Assembly: GCA_015039465.1 (NCBI GenBank)
Contig: MU130372.1
Coordinates: forward strand, 524,184-534,836
DNA: 10,653 nt
Direction of reading: 5' to 3'
Source of the DNA: Phlegmacium glaucopus
Taxonomy: Eukaryota > Basidiomycota > Agaricomycetes > Agaricales > Cortinariaceae
A program made the position numbers and the translations under genes. Shown piece after piece: positions 1 to 7,604 of this stretch. Under the pieces are notes generated by a model, which searched no databases, was not told the origin of the DNA, and worked only from the letters and a program-made list of their open reading frames with translations. Within the stretch, counting starts at the first letter, position 1. The number at the start of each line of letters is the position of its first letter.

Positions 1-240
1 CCCGTTTTCATACCCTCCTTGTGACGTTACAACACCGTGATTCGGGCCCACGGTAACGAATACGGCTGACCTCATTGCACACTGCCTTACATTGTCATGG
101 AGGGACAGTTCCGGCTCTGGGAGCTCCGGTGCACTACCAGGCACGCTCCAACCGCACCATATTTCTGGCAGCCTCTGACCACTACTGAGAAGTGAAGCCT
201 ATTGAAGGATTTGGTGGTAGGAGATGTTGTTGTTTGTGAT
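1..240. other. Unassigned stretch, no recognisable gene
   Basis: No start-to-stop reading frame of useful length and no RNA gene or repeat is recognisable. A minus-strand frame stays open over roughly the first 170 bases, but it runs off the window edge and resembles no family I know. It may be the end of a neighbouring gene or unique intergenic DNA. Confidence 0.4.
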
Positions 241-1300
241 ACTCAAGGTTGTTGTTTCGACCCAGGAGGGAGGGGGGACGAAGCGTTGCTCGTTCCGAGC
301 TTCTTCGTGCTCTCGCAACCGCCTTTCTCGCCCTCCTCCTTCTCTTCGCCCTTCTTCGCCTCTAACGCCTTCGGGCCTCCGATCTCCTCCTCCTCCTCTC
401 TGACTTCCGCCTCCGCCTCTCTGTTGCCCATCTTCGCCTCTCCTTCTCTCAGCTTCGCCTTTCCTTTTCGTCCCTCCTCGTCGTCGTCTTTGACGACCTC
501 TACGTCACCCAAGCTTTCCGCCTCCTCGTCTCCTCCTCCCTTCACCTCCAGTAGCTGTATCTACTGCTTCTTCATCTTCTTCTTGTCCTTCTGTTGCCCT
601 ACCTCCGCCCCGGGTCACAGGGTTTCTTTTCTTTCAATTTGCTCTTTCATTCACGTGAGGCCATTTTTTTGTTTCCTTTTGTATTATGATTTTCTTTAGT
701 GTCCTTGTTCATTGAGGCTGGTACCTCCTTTTGGCCGGCCGGACGCGGGTTACATGTCCGTGTCCGTGGTATACGGTGCCTTTCTGTGTCCCCGGACCCA
801 CGACCTCTACGATGGTCGACTTTTTTGCGACGTCGTATCAGCCTCCCTTCTTTTCCTGCCACCGCCACCTTGACGGTCGCCTCTCCCAGCCTCCCTTTCG
901 TTTTCCTTTTCCTTTCCGTTTCCTCCACGGCCTCAACCTTTGCCTTCCTTGCCTATCCTACTGCCTACGCAACCTCTACTATCCTCCCACCAACTTCTTC
1001 AACCGCCTCTGAGTCCTCCTCTAGTTCAACCCCTACCTCCACACCTACTCCTCCCTCAAGCTTTTCCTCTTTGCCCTTCTTCTTTCCTCCTTTCTCCTCT
1101 TTTTCGCCTTCCTCCACTTTTTTCGCCTCTTCCCCCACCTTTGCCTCAACGTTCTCCTCTGCCTCCTGCTCCTTTGCCTACTGCCTCTTCTGTTCCTCCA
1201 CCTTCTTCCTAACCTTCGCCTCTGCCTCTCCTGCCTCCCTCGCCTCCTTCCTTCCCACCTTCCTTATCTTTTTTGTTTTCTCTTCTGATCTTTCATTTAT
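240..1300. repeat. Long pyrimidine-rich low-complexity tract
   Basis: About 1 kb in which the plus strand is overwhelmingly C and T, built from irregular CCTCCT, CTTCGCCTC and TTCCTCC-like words. The minus strand is therefore purine-rich. The strand bias produces fake open frames: Ser/Pro/Phe-rich on the plus strand (202-699 and 699-1322, neither starting with ATG) and Glu/Lys/Gly-rich on the minus strand (243-545, 647-928). No frame is open throughout and no domain is recognisable. I read it as an expanded, degenerate simple-sequence tract. A Glu/Lys-rich coding tail of a decayed minus-strand gene is a weaker alternative. Confidence 0.7.
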
Positions 1301-1449
1301 TAAAAAAATAACACAACAATAAAACAAACAGTATATATTTTTTATTAACAAAAGAACTGAAACAAAACACTTTGCCTTCTGATTCTATTGTCTTTCCTTT
1401 TCTTGCCTTTTCTGTACCTTTCCTTGTCTTTGTTGCTCCTTTGCTTTCC
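1301..1449. other. AT-rich non-coding stretch past the KDZ C-terminus
   Basis: A-rich DNA between the pyrimidine tract and the last recognisable KDZ codons. It would be the 3' flank of the KDZ pseudogene. No poly(A) signal or further KDZ block could be confirmed. Confidence 0.35.
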
Positions 1450-1561
1450 TTACTCTGACTTTACCTTTGTTCCCTGATAAAGAAAATACCTCACTGACCA
1501 CTCCATCTCATATCCAACTAAAATATGTTCCTCCTGCCACCTATTTTTTTTGCGCCCTTTG
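1450..1561 (-). pseudogene. KDZ pseudogene: extreme C-terminus after the MITE
   Basis: Beyond the MITE the minus strand continues with Ala-Gln-Lys, then an A-run of eight where seven would keep frame, then RWQEEHILVGYEMEWSVRYF and LYQG up to a TAA at 1450-1452. This is the KDZ RWxEE...YEMxWTVRYF C-terminal helix. The extra A is a frameshift. The usual family tail beyond this point is absent or unrecognisable. Confidence 0.83.
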
Positions 1562-1622
1562 TTACATTCCATCACACGTTACTCCGGTCCAACTCCGACG
1601 GAGTTGTTTCCGGTAGTCCGTA
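1562..1622 (+). repeat. Left terminal inverted repeat of MITE
   Basis: Pairs with 1964-2024. It contains a sub-terminal near-palindrome (AACTCCG A CGGAGTT). Both mismatches to the partner are A where the partner has G after C, as expected from CpG decay. Confidence 0.85.
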
Positions 1623-1963
1623 AAAAATTTTTTTTTTTGAGTGGGAAACTAAGTTGATATTCGAACTGAGGAAAACATACAAGTTTCGAGTACTTAAATA
1701 TAAAAGGAATAGCATCCGAAATATAAAATATAAATATAAATGCTGCGTTCTGCTCCCAGAAGGTCCTGCATTCTTGGGGTGAATAATCCATAGCTGGTGT
1801 GCTGACTGATGGTGGGAAAGTGATGACAAAGAAATAGTTGTTATGACAAAGGTGTGGTAAGGTGTTTGGGATATTGTTGGAAGAGTTGGAGTGATACGGA
1901 GAAGTCTCGGAGTCGGACGTAGGAGGAGTAGAGTCGGAGACAAGGGAAAGTACTGGAACGGAG

Positions 1964-2024
1964 TACGGACTACCGGAAACAACTCCGTCGGAGTCGGACC
2001 GGAGTAACGTGTGACGGAATGTAA
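1964..2024 (-). repeat. Right terminal inverted repeat of MITE
   Basis: Inverted partner of 1562-1622, 59 of 61 positions identical by eye. It retains CpG at the two mismatch sites, so it is the less decayed copy there. Confidence 0.85.
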
Positions 2025-2056
2025 CACCCTTGCCCTCAGCCAATGCACCCATTTGA
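2025..2056 (-). pseudogene. KDZ pseudogene: HWLRAR segment before the MITE
   Basis: After intron 4 the frame gives KWVHWLRARV and then breaks off at the terminal repeat of the MITE-like element. The last coding bases are one copy of that element's presumed target duplication. Confidence 0.82.
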
Positions 2057-2112
2057 CTAAAGAAAAAAAAGTCCATCAGTGAATAACAGTATAAGAAGTT
2101 GAGTTGACCAAC
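2057..2112 (-). other. Intron 4 of KDZ pseudogene (56 nt)
   Basis: Minus-strand GTTGGT donor, a CACTGAT branch-like site, a pyrimidine run and a CTTTAG acceptor. Splicing joins SVHE to FKWVHWLRAR, an exact match to the expected HEFKRVHWLRAR-type block. Confidence 0.82.
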
Positions 2113-2415
2113 ATTCATGGACTGACTCAGCTGACTGCGGCATTTGGTTGCTCAAAGTCTGCCAGATCCATGAGAGATGGAGGGATGAGGCACCAGGCCG
2201 GTTGGGATCAAGAATCATATTACTAGCGCTGACATGTTCTTGCTGGAGCAATTGAAATTGGCATAGTGTTTCTTCATCGGCACCCAGAAGGACAAGTGCC
2301 GCTCGGCATCTTTTATAAATGTGGCTATACAAGGAGATGTGGTCATTGAGTTTGCCAACTATAGTTCTAGCCCAGGTGCAGACACTTTTCTTTGGTGCAT
2401 TCCACTGATGTACCT
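2113..2415 (-). pseudogene. KDZ pseudogene: C-terminal region, part 1
   Basis: The frame reads NAPKKSVCTWARTIVGKL, then HIYKRCRAALVLLGADEE, FQLLQQEHVSAS, LDPNRPG, LSWIWQT and SAESVHE. This order (ARTIV-like, GAD, DPN.PG, LSWIWQT) matches the KDZ C-terminus of Agaricomycetes as I recall it. It is open for about 100 codons without a stop. The sequence upstream of 2415 in the same open frame (to 2611) is not KDZ-like and probably belongs to the gap. It ends at a GT donor at 2112. Confidence 0.85.
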
Positions 2416-3250
2416 GCGGTGGGATCAGACCGCAAGTAGTAACATAGTTCAGAGGGGTTAATGTAGATTTCCTCGATAGAATTAAAGAGAAGTTTGCGGT
2501 ATTGAAATATGCAAAAAGAGTAGACCGCGAAGATAGCGAGGTTCGCGAACGATAACGCAGTACACAAAATAGCTTAAAAAATGAGACTATTGACTTAGAA
2601 CGTTGCTGCAAAGTTTATGGGATCAAAACTCCGGCCGTCTCTTGTTCATCTTGCCTCCTACTTGCTACAGGTACTTAATACAAGAGTAATAAACTAACCA
2701 GGTGCGGATATGCGAAACAGTAATGTAAAAATTGAGCTAATGCGAAGTCACATGGGCCCAGTAGTTTGGTAACAAAGGGACAGGAGGTAAAGTAAAAATA
2801 AAGGTGATGAGTAAGGAGGTCAGTTCAATGACCTCCTGTTTCAAAGGGAATAATAATATATATATATGGAAAGTTGAAAGAAGTTAAGTTGAAAACAAAA
2901 TAGACCATAATAAAACCAGTGAAAGGGATGTGTATGCAAGCTGTGAAAGACCACGAGATTAGAGAGTGGCTGTGCGAAGGTGTGGTTGCAAAGGAATCAA
3001 ATGGTTAAGTCCAATATTGACTGAGAGAACTGAATATATGTTGAGATATGAAGTGTGAAGGGGAATAAGGGAGCTTTGGATAGTTATGAAGGTTGTAGAA
3101 GTGATGTGTGAAGGTCATGCAAAGACTATATCATGTTGTGCGAGGTGCGAAGGATGTGCGAGAACCGCAAATGAGAGTGTGAATGAAGTTGGTACCCGCA
3201 AGGCATCCACGTATACTGCAAAGTTGTTAAATCGCAAAAATAAACCAGTT
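2416..3250. other. About 0.8 kb non-coding gap in the KDZ gene, probable second insertion
   Basis: KDZ homology stops near 3250 and resumes near 2415, and about 55 codons expected between these blocks were not found. The interval is AT-rich, carries many GCGAA and GTGCGAAGG words, a TATATATAT run near 2855 and a perfect hairpin (2814-2837). It has no credible ORF; the plus frame 3086-3376 overlaps KDZ exon sequence antisense. An insertion with loss of the flanking codons is the simplest reading. I could not identify ends or target duplication. Confidence 0.5.
2814..2837. repeat. Perfect 9 bp-stem hairpin
   Basis: AGGAGGTCA (2814-2822) and TGACCTCCT (2829-2837) flank a 6-base loop. It lies inside the non-coding gap of the KDZ gene. 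It could be a structured part of an inserted element or chance. Confidence 0.6.
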
Positions 3251-3779
3251 TACAAACCTAGAGGCTATATGGGTCCTATCACCGCATCAGTGTCATCGTC
3301 ATCCAGATTGTCAAATAAATCCATGTCTTCGGCATATGGGCAATATTCCCAATCACCTGATGCTGCCAGGGCATGATTCTGTAAAGCCAACACCTGTGCA
3401 AGCTCAGCAGCCAAGAGCCGTCAGAGCCGCTCAACCTCCTGGCGGTCATCTTCATATAGTTCTTTTCCCAGCCGTCTAACCCAGTCCTGTATGTCAATCT
3501 GCTGTTCTTCAACACAAATTGCCAGTCAGCACCAGTCTTCAGCTATGGATGGGATGTGGTCTTGAGTGGAGGGCTGAGAATCTTGGGAATCCAGTCGACG
3601 TGCAGCAAGGAGGTCCATTGCAGTTGGGTCGACGAGTCGCTGCTCCTCTGCCGCTGTAATAGATTTGGTCCACTCGGCAATATCGGTTTCAGCAATTGTC
3701 AACATGACACAATCATAATACTTCACTGTCTCCTCAACCATTTCCAGACTCTCTCTAAAATGCTCGACCAGCATGGTTG
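3250..3779 (-). pseudogene. KDZ pseudogene exon 4: helical post-catalytic region
   Basis: One frame runs from about 3779 to 3265 with EHFRESLEMV, AEWTKSITAAEEQ, DPTAMDLL, AEDW, IDIQDWVRRLGKE and an acidic NLDDDDTDA segment. This matches the region after the KDZ catalytic core, including its hallmark DPxAMD. In-frame TGA codons at about 3524-3526 and 3421-3423 both sit where CGA (Arg) fits. After VIGPI a TAG (3265-3267) is followed by unrelated sequence, so homology ends near 3250. Confidence 0.83.
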
Positions 3780-3836
3780 CTGTGGAAGAAATGGACTATG
3801 AAATAAATAGATTAGGTCCAAAGTTTTGACACTAAC
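3780..3836 (-). other. Intron 3 of KDZ pseudogene (57 nt)
   Basis: Minus-strand GTTAGT donor, a CCTAAT branch-like site and a TTCCACAG acceptor. Splicing gives an in-frame join (Ser-Ile-Ala-Thr-Met) into the next KDZ block. An earlier AG in TTTCATAG would put the next exon out of frame. Confidence 0.75.
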
Positions 3837-4028
3837 CTATGCTGAGTGTCTTTCTATGATTTGAGTCAGCTGCATGATAATCTATGATTTCTGCCCAATG
3901 AGCCAAGGTTGCCGTTCAAGTTGCCGGTGTTATTGTGTTGAGGTTCAACCAGAGAGACTTGAGTATTTCTCCAGCACATACACCTGTGCCTGGAATGAAA
4001 GATGAAGCATATCCAAAGAAGCAGGCCT
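3837..4028 (-). pseudogene. KDZ pseudogene exon 3: FIPG / GEIL block
   Basis: Directly after the insertion the frame reads ACFFGYASSFIPGTG, then GEILKSLW, TATLAHWAE and DSNHRKTL, the conserved KDZ block after the second catalytic Asp. A TGA at 3916-3918 sits where the family has Arg in an ARTATLAH-like motif. The expected pattern is GEILExLW; here the Glu after GEIL is Lys (codon 3958-3960). The exon ends at a GTTAGT donor after 3837. Confidence 0.88.
4022..4028. repeat. Target-site duplication, copy 1 (CAGGCCT)
   Basis: Left copy of the 7 bp direct repeat flanking the 1259 bp insertion. It is also KDZ coding sequence (Ala-Cys of the ACFF block). Confidence 0.7.
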
Positions 4029-4181
4029 CTTTGTGTGTGTTATAAATTGTTGTTTGTGTTGTTATAAAACACCAACCAGAGAGCAATGGACTAGTCTTTA
4101 AGTCAAAAGCCTCCCTGTTGTTCGTTTAGGGAAGGTGTAACCTTGACTTGTATCACACAGAGGTAGGGAGCAAGAGTAGAG

Positions 4182-4245
4182 GTGAGGAGGATGAGGATGA
4201 AGGTCTTGGAAGATGAATGAGGTAGAAGATGAGGATGAGGATGGG
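4182..4245. repeat. GATGAG-rich simple repeat
   Basis: Imperfect GAGGATGAG and AGATGAGGATG units on the plus strand within the 1259 bp insertion. Opposite, it makes a Ser-rich false frame (minus 4098-4337). Confidence 0.6.
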
Positions 4246-4415
4246 TAAGAAAGAGTCTTCAGTAAGACTATAGCGGTTGACAGTAGAGGACAGTGACAGT
4301 AAGGGACTGAAAAAGCGAACTTAAGGGAGGAATTCACTGGAATTCCACTGAGAGGATGACTGTGGGGGGTAAGAATGAATTGAGATGAACTACCTATCCT
4401 GGTACAAAAGAGCAG

Positions 4416-4423
4416 TATTTATA
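4416..4423 (-). promoter_or_regulatory. TATA-like box in the insertion
   Basis: The minus strand reads TATAAATA preceded by GGG, roughly two thirds into the 1259 bp insertion. Its place would fit the U3/R boundary of an LTR read on the minus strand. On its own it is only suggestive. Confidence 0.3.
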
Positions 4424-5287
4424 CCCTAAGGATGAGGCTATGTAAAACAATAAAAAGAAAGAAGTACGCGCTGTCAAAGGAAGAAAGATAAAGAGAGGAC
4501 AGCTGCGAGAAGAAAAGAACAATGGAAAAGAAGAAGGAACAATAAAAAAATCTGTAAAGTGTCAAAGTGCGAGAGAAAAGAAGAGAAGGCAGTGTACATA
4601 GTCCAATAGCAAAAATATATCAACTCCATAGGCGTGTGGTCATGTCAAAAATGTGAAAGGTCCTGAGTCAACACTTGAAAGGCGCAGCCTTGTTCCCAAG
4701 AAAACACTACTTGCCCATGATCCCATGTCGCGCAGCCTTGATAACACTTGACACACTGCAAGAATAATCCTCTGCTGCTGATTCATCTGCAATTCCTGCT
4801 TAGTCGTGATCCTCCTGGACTTTCTAAATTATCATAAAGAGGGTGGGAAGGCTTCAGGTACCACGTGAATAATGGTTTTGGCAGTGAATGATAAGATAAG
4901 AGGTAGATGAGTGAGCATAGGGGACTGAGTGAGATCCAGGAGCGAGGTATGGCAAGATAGATAGCTGAAGCAAAGACTTGTGGGTCCATAGCCACAACAA
5001 TGATGACAAAGCCTTTGACATAATGGGAGATGTAGCTGATGCGTCCATAAATGGGCTGTTCTTGAAATGATGGGCCATAGATGCGACCAAACATGAGCCG
5101 ATAACTGATGCAAATAGTAGATTGATCGCTTTGTTGTATCACTAGCCAAGGGACAAACGGATGGTAGATGTTAAGGAGCATGTTGATAGTGTAAATGATA
5201 GACAACATAGTGGAAGACATTGAGGATATGATGAGTGATGAGGATGTTATCGTTGAATGAATGATTTTGTTGACCAGGAATGTGATT

Positions 5288-5294
5288 CAGGCCT
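5288..5294. repeat. Target-site duplication, copy 2 (CAGGCCT)
   Basis: Right copy of the same repeat. With the next base the site reads CAGGCCTG, a perfect 8 bp palindrome, directly after the inferred splice acceptor of KDZ intron 2. Confidence 0.7.
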
Positions 5295-5295
5295 G

Positions 5296-5371
5296 CTTCC
5301 AAAATAGGTAAGTGAATTCAAAGTCCGCTTATTTTCATGATGGCAACTTTTAAGCTTTGTTCTCATGCTAC
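5296..5371 (-). other. Probable intron 2 of KDZ pseudogene (76 nt)
   Basis: Minus-strand GTAGC donor at 5371 and a GGAAG acceptor just before 5295. Splicing joins the HVH block to the CFFGYASSFIPG block once the 1259 bp insertion is also removed. The donor is weak and a nearby alternative cannot be excluded. Confidence 0.5.
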
Positions 5372-5709
5372 CAATCAGTATTGGTGTGCGATAGCGTGAA
5401 CATGGAACAAGCCAATTGCCTGGTCAATATCCAAGCCAAGGGGCAGCCAATTGCCGATTCGGTCCTGCAGATGGATGAAATACTGGCAGGCTATGTCATA
5501 TATAAGCATTACCCCTTGGTCCCGATTCACCAATGTTGTCCATATAGCCTCCAGAAATGCCCAGTCCACATTTTTTTGTTGTTCACCCCGAGTCAGATCA
5601 ACAATGCTGTTCAGTGCAAAACAACCATGCCTTGCACAGGCAATCACCACTATGCCAGTGATATCACATGCCTTAAAAAGCAACATTGCCTGTTCTCACA
5701 TGGGGCCTT
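5372..5709 (-). pseudogene. KDZ pseudogene exon 2: core catalytic region
   Basis: Begins with KAPCEN. A frameshift or small deletion just before 5686 moves to the frame carrying KACDITG, ACARHGCF, GEQQKNVDW, YDIACQY (likely second catalytic Asp, 5495-5497) and GLFHVH. This is the best preserved part of the gene, with about 100 residues lacking a stop. It ends with a TGA at 5375-5377 where CGA would give Arg, followed by an intron. The HVH motif is followed by a few unexpected residues, so the exact exon end is less sure than the domain call. Confidence 0.88.
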
Positions 5710-5775
5710 CTGTGAACAGAGTTGATATATAAAGATTGGCTGATTGATGAGCGGCATCATTGCCAAACCACTCAC
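5710..5775 (-). other. Intron 1 of KDZ pseudogene (66 nt)
   Basis: Minus-strand GTGAGT donor and TTCACAG acceptor. Removal joins the TEQLT segment to KAPCEN, which are adjacent blocks in KDZ proteins. The length is a multiple of three, so the intron also reads open and could be mistaken for coding sequence. Confidence 0.75.
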
Positions 5776-7346
5776 AGTAAGCTGCTCAGTAGCTGTACGC
5801 AAGAAGTCTTTGTATTCAGCCTGCCAAGTCATCATCCCTCCACCATCTGAAGTCAGGAGCCGAATTATTGTTCTTCACATGATCTGCCTTGAAGTTACCA
5901 TCTGCCACAAAGAAGCGTCGGTAAACCCAACAATTCTTGTCCATCAACCAGTTATCTGGCAGGTTAGTGCCCAGTTGGGGACATGCTGGACAGAATACTG
6001 CCAATTCTCCTGGAGCAACATCCATTGGATCAGCGTCCTTGTGCCCGAAACTGGCCCATTTCAATTTCTTCACCCACTGCCATAAACAAGAGAGTTGCCG
6101 CAATTCATGATAAAAATTGACAACATTTGCAGAGGCCATTGGCATTGTTATTCGCCACAGCATCTAAAAGAATTGATATGCCGAAGCCTTCATTTCCAGA
6201 TTGGAGTAGTGGAATTGATCAAGAATGGCAAGGGTAAATAATGTCCGCACCTGTTTGAAACTTGTTGGCACAAGTCCCACCTGAATGAGATCTTCTGGCA
6301 GACCATCCACACCTGAGCAGGAGCAGGTTACGAGTGCAAGATGGTGGACCCTGTTTGTGTGAATAACCCAAACATATGTATTGTTAAGGGTATCTGACAG
6401 GGGTGCTGCAACAGACGGCAACTGGGCACCTGCATTGTCAGCTATGTAAGACTGGAATCTGCATACACTGATCTCTTCATTAAAAATGTCTGCCTCTGGA
6501 TCATCCTTCTAACAGTCCCTCAGGAATGTCATCAAATCTTGATAAAGCTGGTCCATATGCTGCATGAACCCATTGTCCTGTGCTGCATCATCTACTATGT
6601 CCGGCTGTCAATCCTGTTCTCCCCCCTCAGTCATCATTGGATTGCTGGTGGGTCCCATGTCGGTATTGGTCTCCTGATCCTTCAGAATCTGGAAGCTCTC
6701 CAATACCTCTTCTTGCCATTGCATATATTGGCAAGTTGGACTTGAGTCATGGTGCTGCAGCCAAATATACATGCCAACCTGCCATAGCTCTGCTGGTTGA
6801 AACTGAGTGCTGGTCCAGAATTCAATACGATGGAAAGGGTTATCCATATGTGTATGCCGCATACATGATCGGCACAATGGTTGCGGCAGGAAACAGTCCT
6901 TGCATCTCCATCTACCGACTTGTTGAGCACACCCTCCGCAATAGGCATGAGCAAGGGCTTCCCTTGAAAGGAGTGCTTGCAGTAGGCTATCGACATGAGA
7001 TGCAAATTCCTGCATGTAAAAGATTTGTTGCTTGCTTTCCTTTGTTGGTCCTTGCATCTCAGTGGCATCTGTGTGTGTCTCCTGCTGGATCAGCTACATC
7101 TGTGGCCTGTGCCGCATCTGCCGCATCGGGCACTCTAGGCCCACCTGCATAACTGCCTGCAGTTGGCTCAAGCGGCATAGGCTCATCCAGTCTCACCAGC
7201 ACTATTACTTTACATTCCACAGACCCTGTAGCTGTTGTTACCTCCACCCTTGTCACCATCACTGTATTAACAGTGTCATCTTCCCCTTCAATGAGTTGTT
7301 GCCACTTGTGTTTGTGCTTGACTTTCTGGACTGTGTTATGTTCCAT
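5776..7346 (-). pseudogene. KDZ pseudogene exon 1: N-terminus, CxC2 zinc cluster, first catalytic block
   Basis: The frame starting at 7346 gives a polar N-terminal tail of about 90 residues, then shifts near 7070-7085. The next frame carries a zinc cluster: CGGC, then WRCKDC, LCRSC and HTH about 10 residues apart, the pattern of the CxC2-like domain that precedes KDZ transposases. The same frame continues through stops at 6608-6610, 6509-6511 and 6164-6166, each one base from a sense codon, to the cysteine pair in FCPACPQ and the DGNFKADH block, where the first catalytic Asp is expected. A frameshift near 5850 separates this from SDGGGMMT. The exon ends at a GTGAGT donor after 5776. Confidence 0.88.
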
Positions 7347-7598
7347 GCTTACCCTCCAGAGTACAGATTTTCTCGCAAAGAAAAGGGGGGGATGAAAGTT
7401 ATCAATTCACGATATCTGACTTGAAACACCTCATGGTACACACGAGGTGAACAATATGTCATTGTTCATTCTCACTAAGCTAATTTTGTTATCATGTCTT
7501 ACCCTGAACGAGAATGCCTCATGGTACACACAAGGTAAACCACTTGTTGCAATCATTTGTTCTCACTGAGTATTTTCGTTATCTTCATGTCAGCAATT
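7347..7598. promoter_or_regulatory. Bidirectional spacer between the two divergent genes
   Basis: A 252 bp gap separates the inferred start codons of the KDZ pseudogene (minus) and the accessory pseudogene (plus), so it should hold both promoters. No clear TATA box is seen. Its right part is a tandem duplication (7429-7604). It also has a run of seven G at about 7385-7391. Confidence 0.5.
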
Positions 7599-7604
7599 AT
7601 GGCC
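7429..7604. repeat. Diverged 88 bp tandem duplication
   Basis: CCTCATGGTACACAC occurs at 7429 and again at 7517. The two units then share AGGTRAAC, a TCATT...GTTC stretch, CTCACT, TTTTSGTTATC and CATGTC in the same order. The units differ by substitutions and small indels, so the duplication is old. It lies between the divergent starts and may duplicate regulatory or transposase-binding sequence. Confidence 0.75.

Larger units (their letters stand above)
1562..2024. mobile_element. 463 bp MITE-like element with 61 bp terminal inverted repeats
   Basis: The two ends (1562-1622 and 1964-2024) are inverted repeats of 61 bp beginning TTACATTCC, with only two mismatches. The centre is AT-rich and has no transposase motif; open minus frames across it are chance. 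Flanks CGCCCTTTG (1553-1561) and CACCCTTG (2025-2032) look like a diverged 8-9 bp target duplication. Excision of the element plus one copy rejoins the KDZ block LRAR with AQK and RWQEE. Long inverted repeats and an 8-9 bp duplication suggest a hAT- or Mutator-type non-autonomous element; which is open. Confidence 0.85.
4029..5287. mobile_element. 1259 bp insertion of unknown type inside the KDZ gene
   Basis: This stretch interrupts a KDZ exon. It is bounded by CAGGCCT at 4022-4028 and again at 5288-5294, a 7 bp direct repeat read as a target-site duplication. Removing the element plus one copy restores an in-frame KDZ exon. The ends share no terminal inverted repeat I can see and do not show the TG...CA ends of a typical LTR. 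Inside are a minus-strand TATAAATA (4416-4423), a GATGAG-like repeat (4182-4245) and no recognisable protein. The minus frame 4783-5220 is open for 145 codons but resembles nothing known to me. Candidates are a divergent solo LTR on the minus strand or a non-autonomous element. Confidence 0.72.
1450..7346 (-). pseudogene. KDZ-family transposase, fragmented pseudogene (whole extent)
   Basis: This is the remnant of a full-length KDZ (Kyakuja-Dileera-Zisupton) DNA transposase, a class expanded in mushroom-forming fungi. Reading the minus strand from about 7346, family blocks appear in the expected order: CxC2-like zinc cluster (about 6870-6950), DGNFKADH (D codon 5900-5902), ACARHGCF and GEQQKNVDW (about 5560-5640), YDIACQY (D codon 5495-5497), FHVH (about 5400), FIPG and GEIL (about 3960-3995), a helical region (3280-3779), and ARTIV, GADEE, LSWIWQT, VHWLRAR and RWQEE at the C-terminus (1450-2415). 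Introns at 5710-5775, 5296-5371, 3780-3836 and 2057-2112 restore the frame. The gene is dead: at least eight nonsense codons, four frameshifts, two clear insertions, and a third gap where about 55 codons seem lost. The start Met at 7346 is the first in frame and is tentative. Family assignment rests on recalled motifs, not a search. Confidence 0.9.

Noticed and set aside
243..928. Glu/Lys-rich minus-strand ORFs
   Set aside because: Mirror of the same tract. They lie in different frames with stops between them and no recognisable domain; kept only as an alternative in the repeat entry.
202..1322. Two long plus-strand frames, Ser/Pro/Phe-rich
   Set aside because: Neither begins with ATG, they follow the pyrimidine tract exactly, and their composition is what any frame in CCT/TTC/CTC-rich DNA would give.
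1572..2118. Two overlapping minus ORFs of 158 and 179 codons
   Set aside because: They run through an intron and the MITE. Only the short HWLRAR part in one frame is real coding sequence.
3086..3376. 96-codon plus ORF
   Set aside because: Its second half is antisense to the KDZ acidic segment and its first half is the non-coding gap; no family resemblance.
4783..5220. 145-codon minus ORF with hydrophobic composition
   Set aside because: It lies wholly in the 1259 bp insertion, resembles no family, and two other minus frames are open over the same DNA.
5241..5293. HIPGQQN-like residues suggesting a gypsy-type reverse transcriptase/RNase H region
   Set aside because: Only a few residues match, no neighbouring retroelement motif follows, and the position is the end of the unknown insertion.
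4021..5300. Inverted repeat GAAGCAGGCCT / AGGCCTGCTTC as terminal inverted repeats of the insertion
   Set aside because: The inner AGGCCT is itself palindromic and the extra matching bases are host exon and intron sequence; a direct target duplication explains it better.
5357..7424. Plus-strand ORFs opposite the KDZ exons, including one of 190 codons
   Set aside because: They are antisense shadows of the KDZ frames and contain no recognisable motif.
7429..7604. Possible CRISPR-like array
   Set aside because: Only two diverged units without a regular spacer, in a eukaryotic context.
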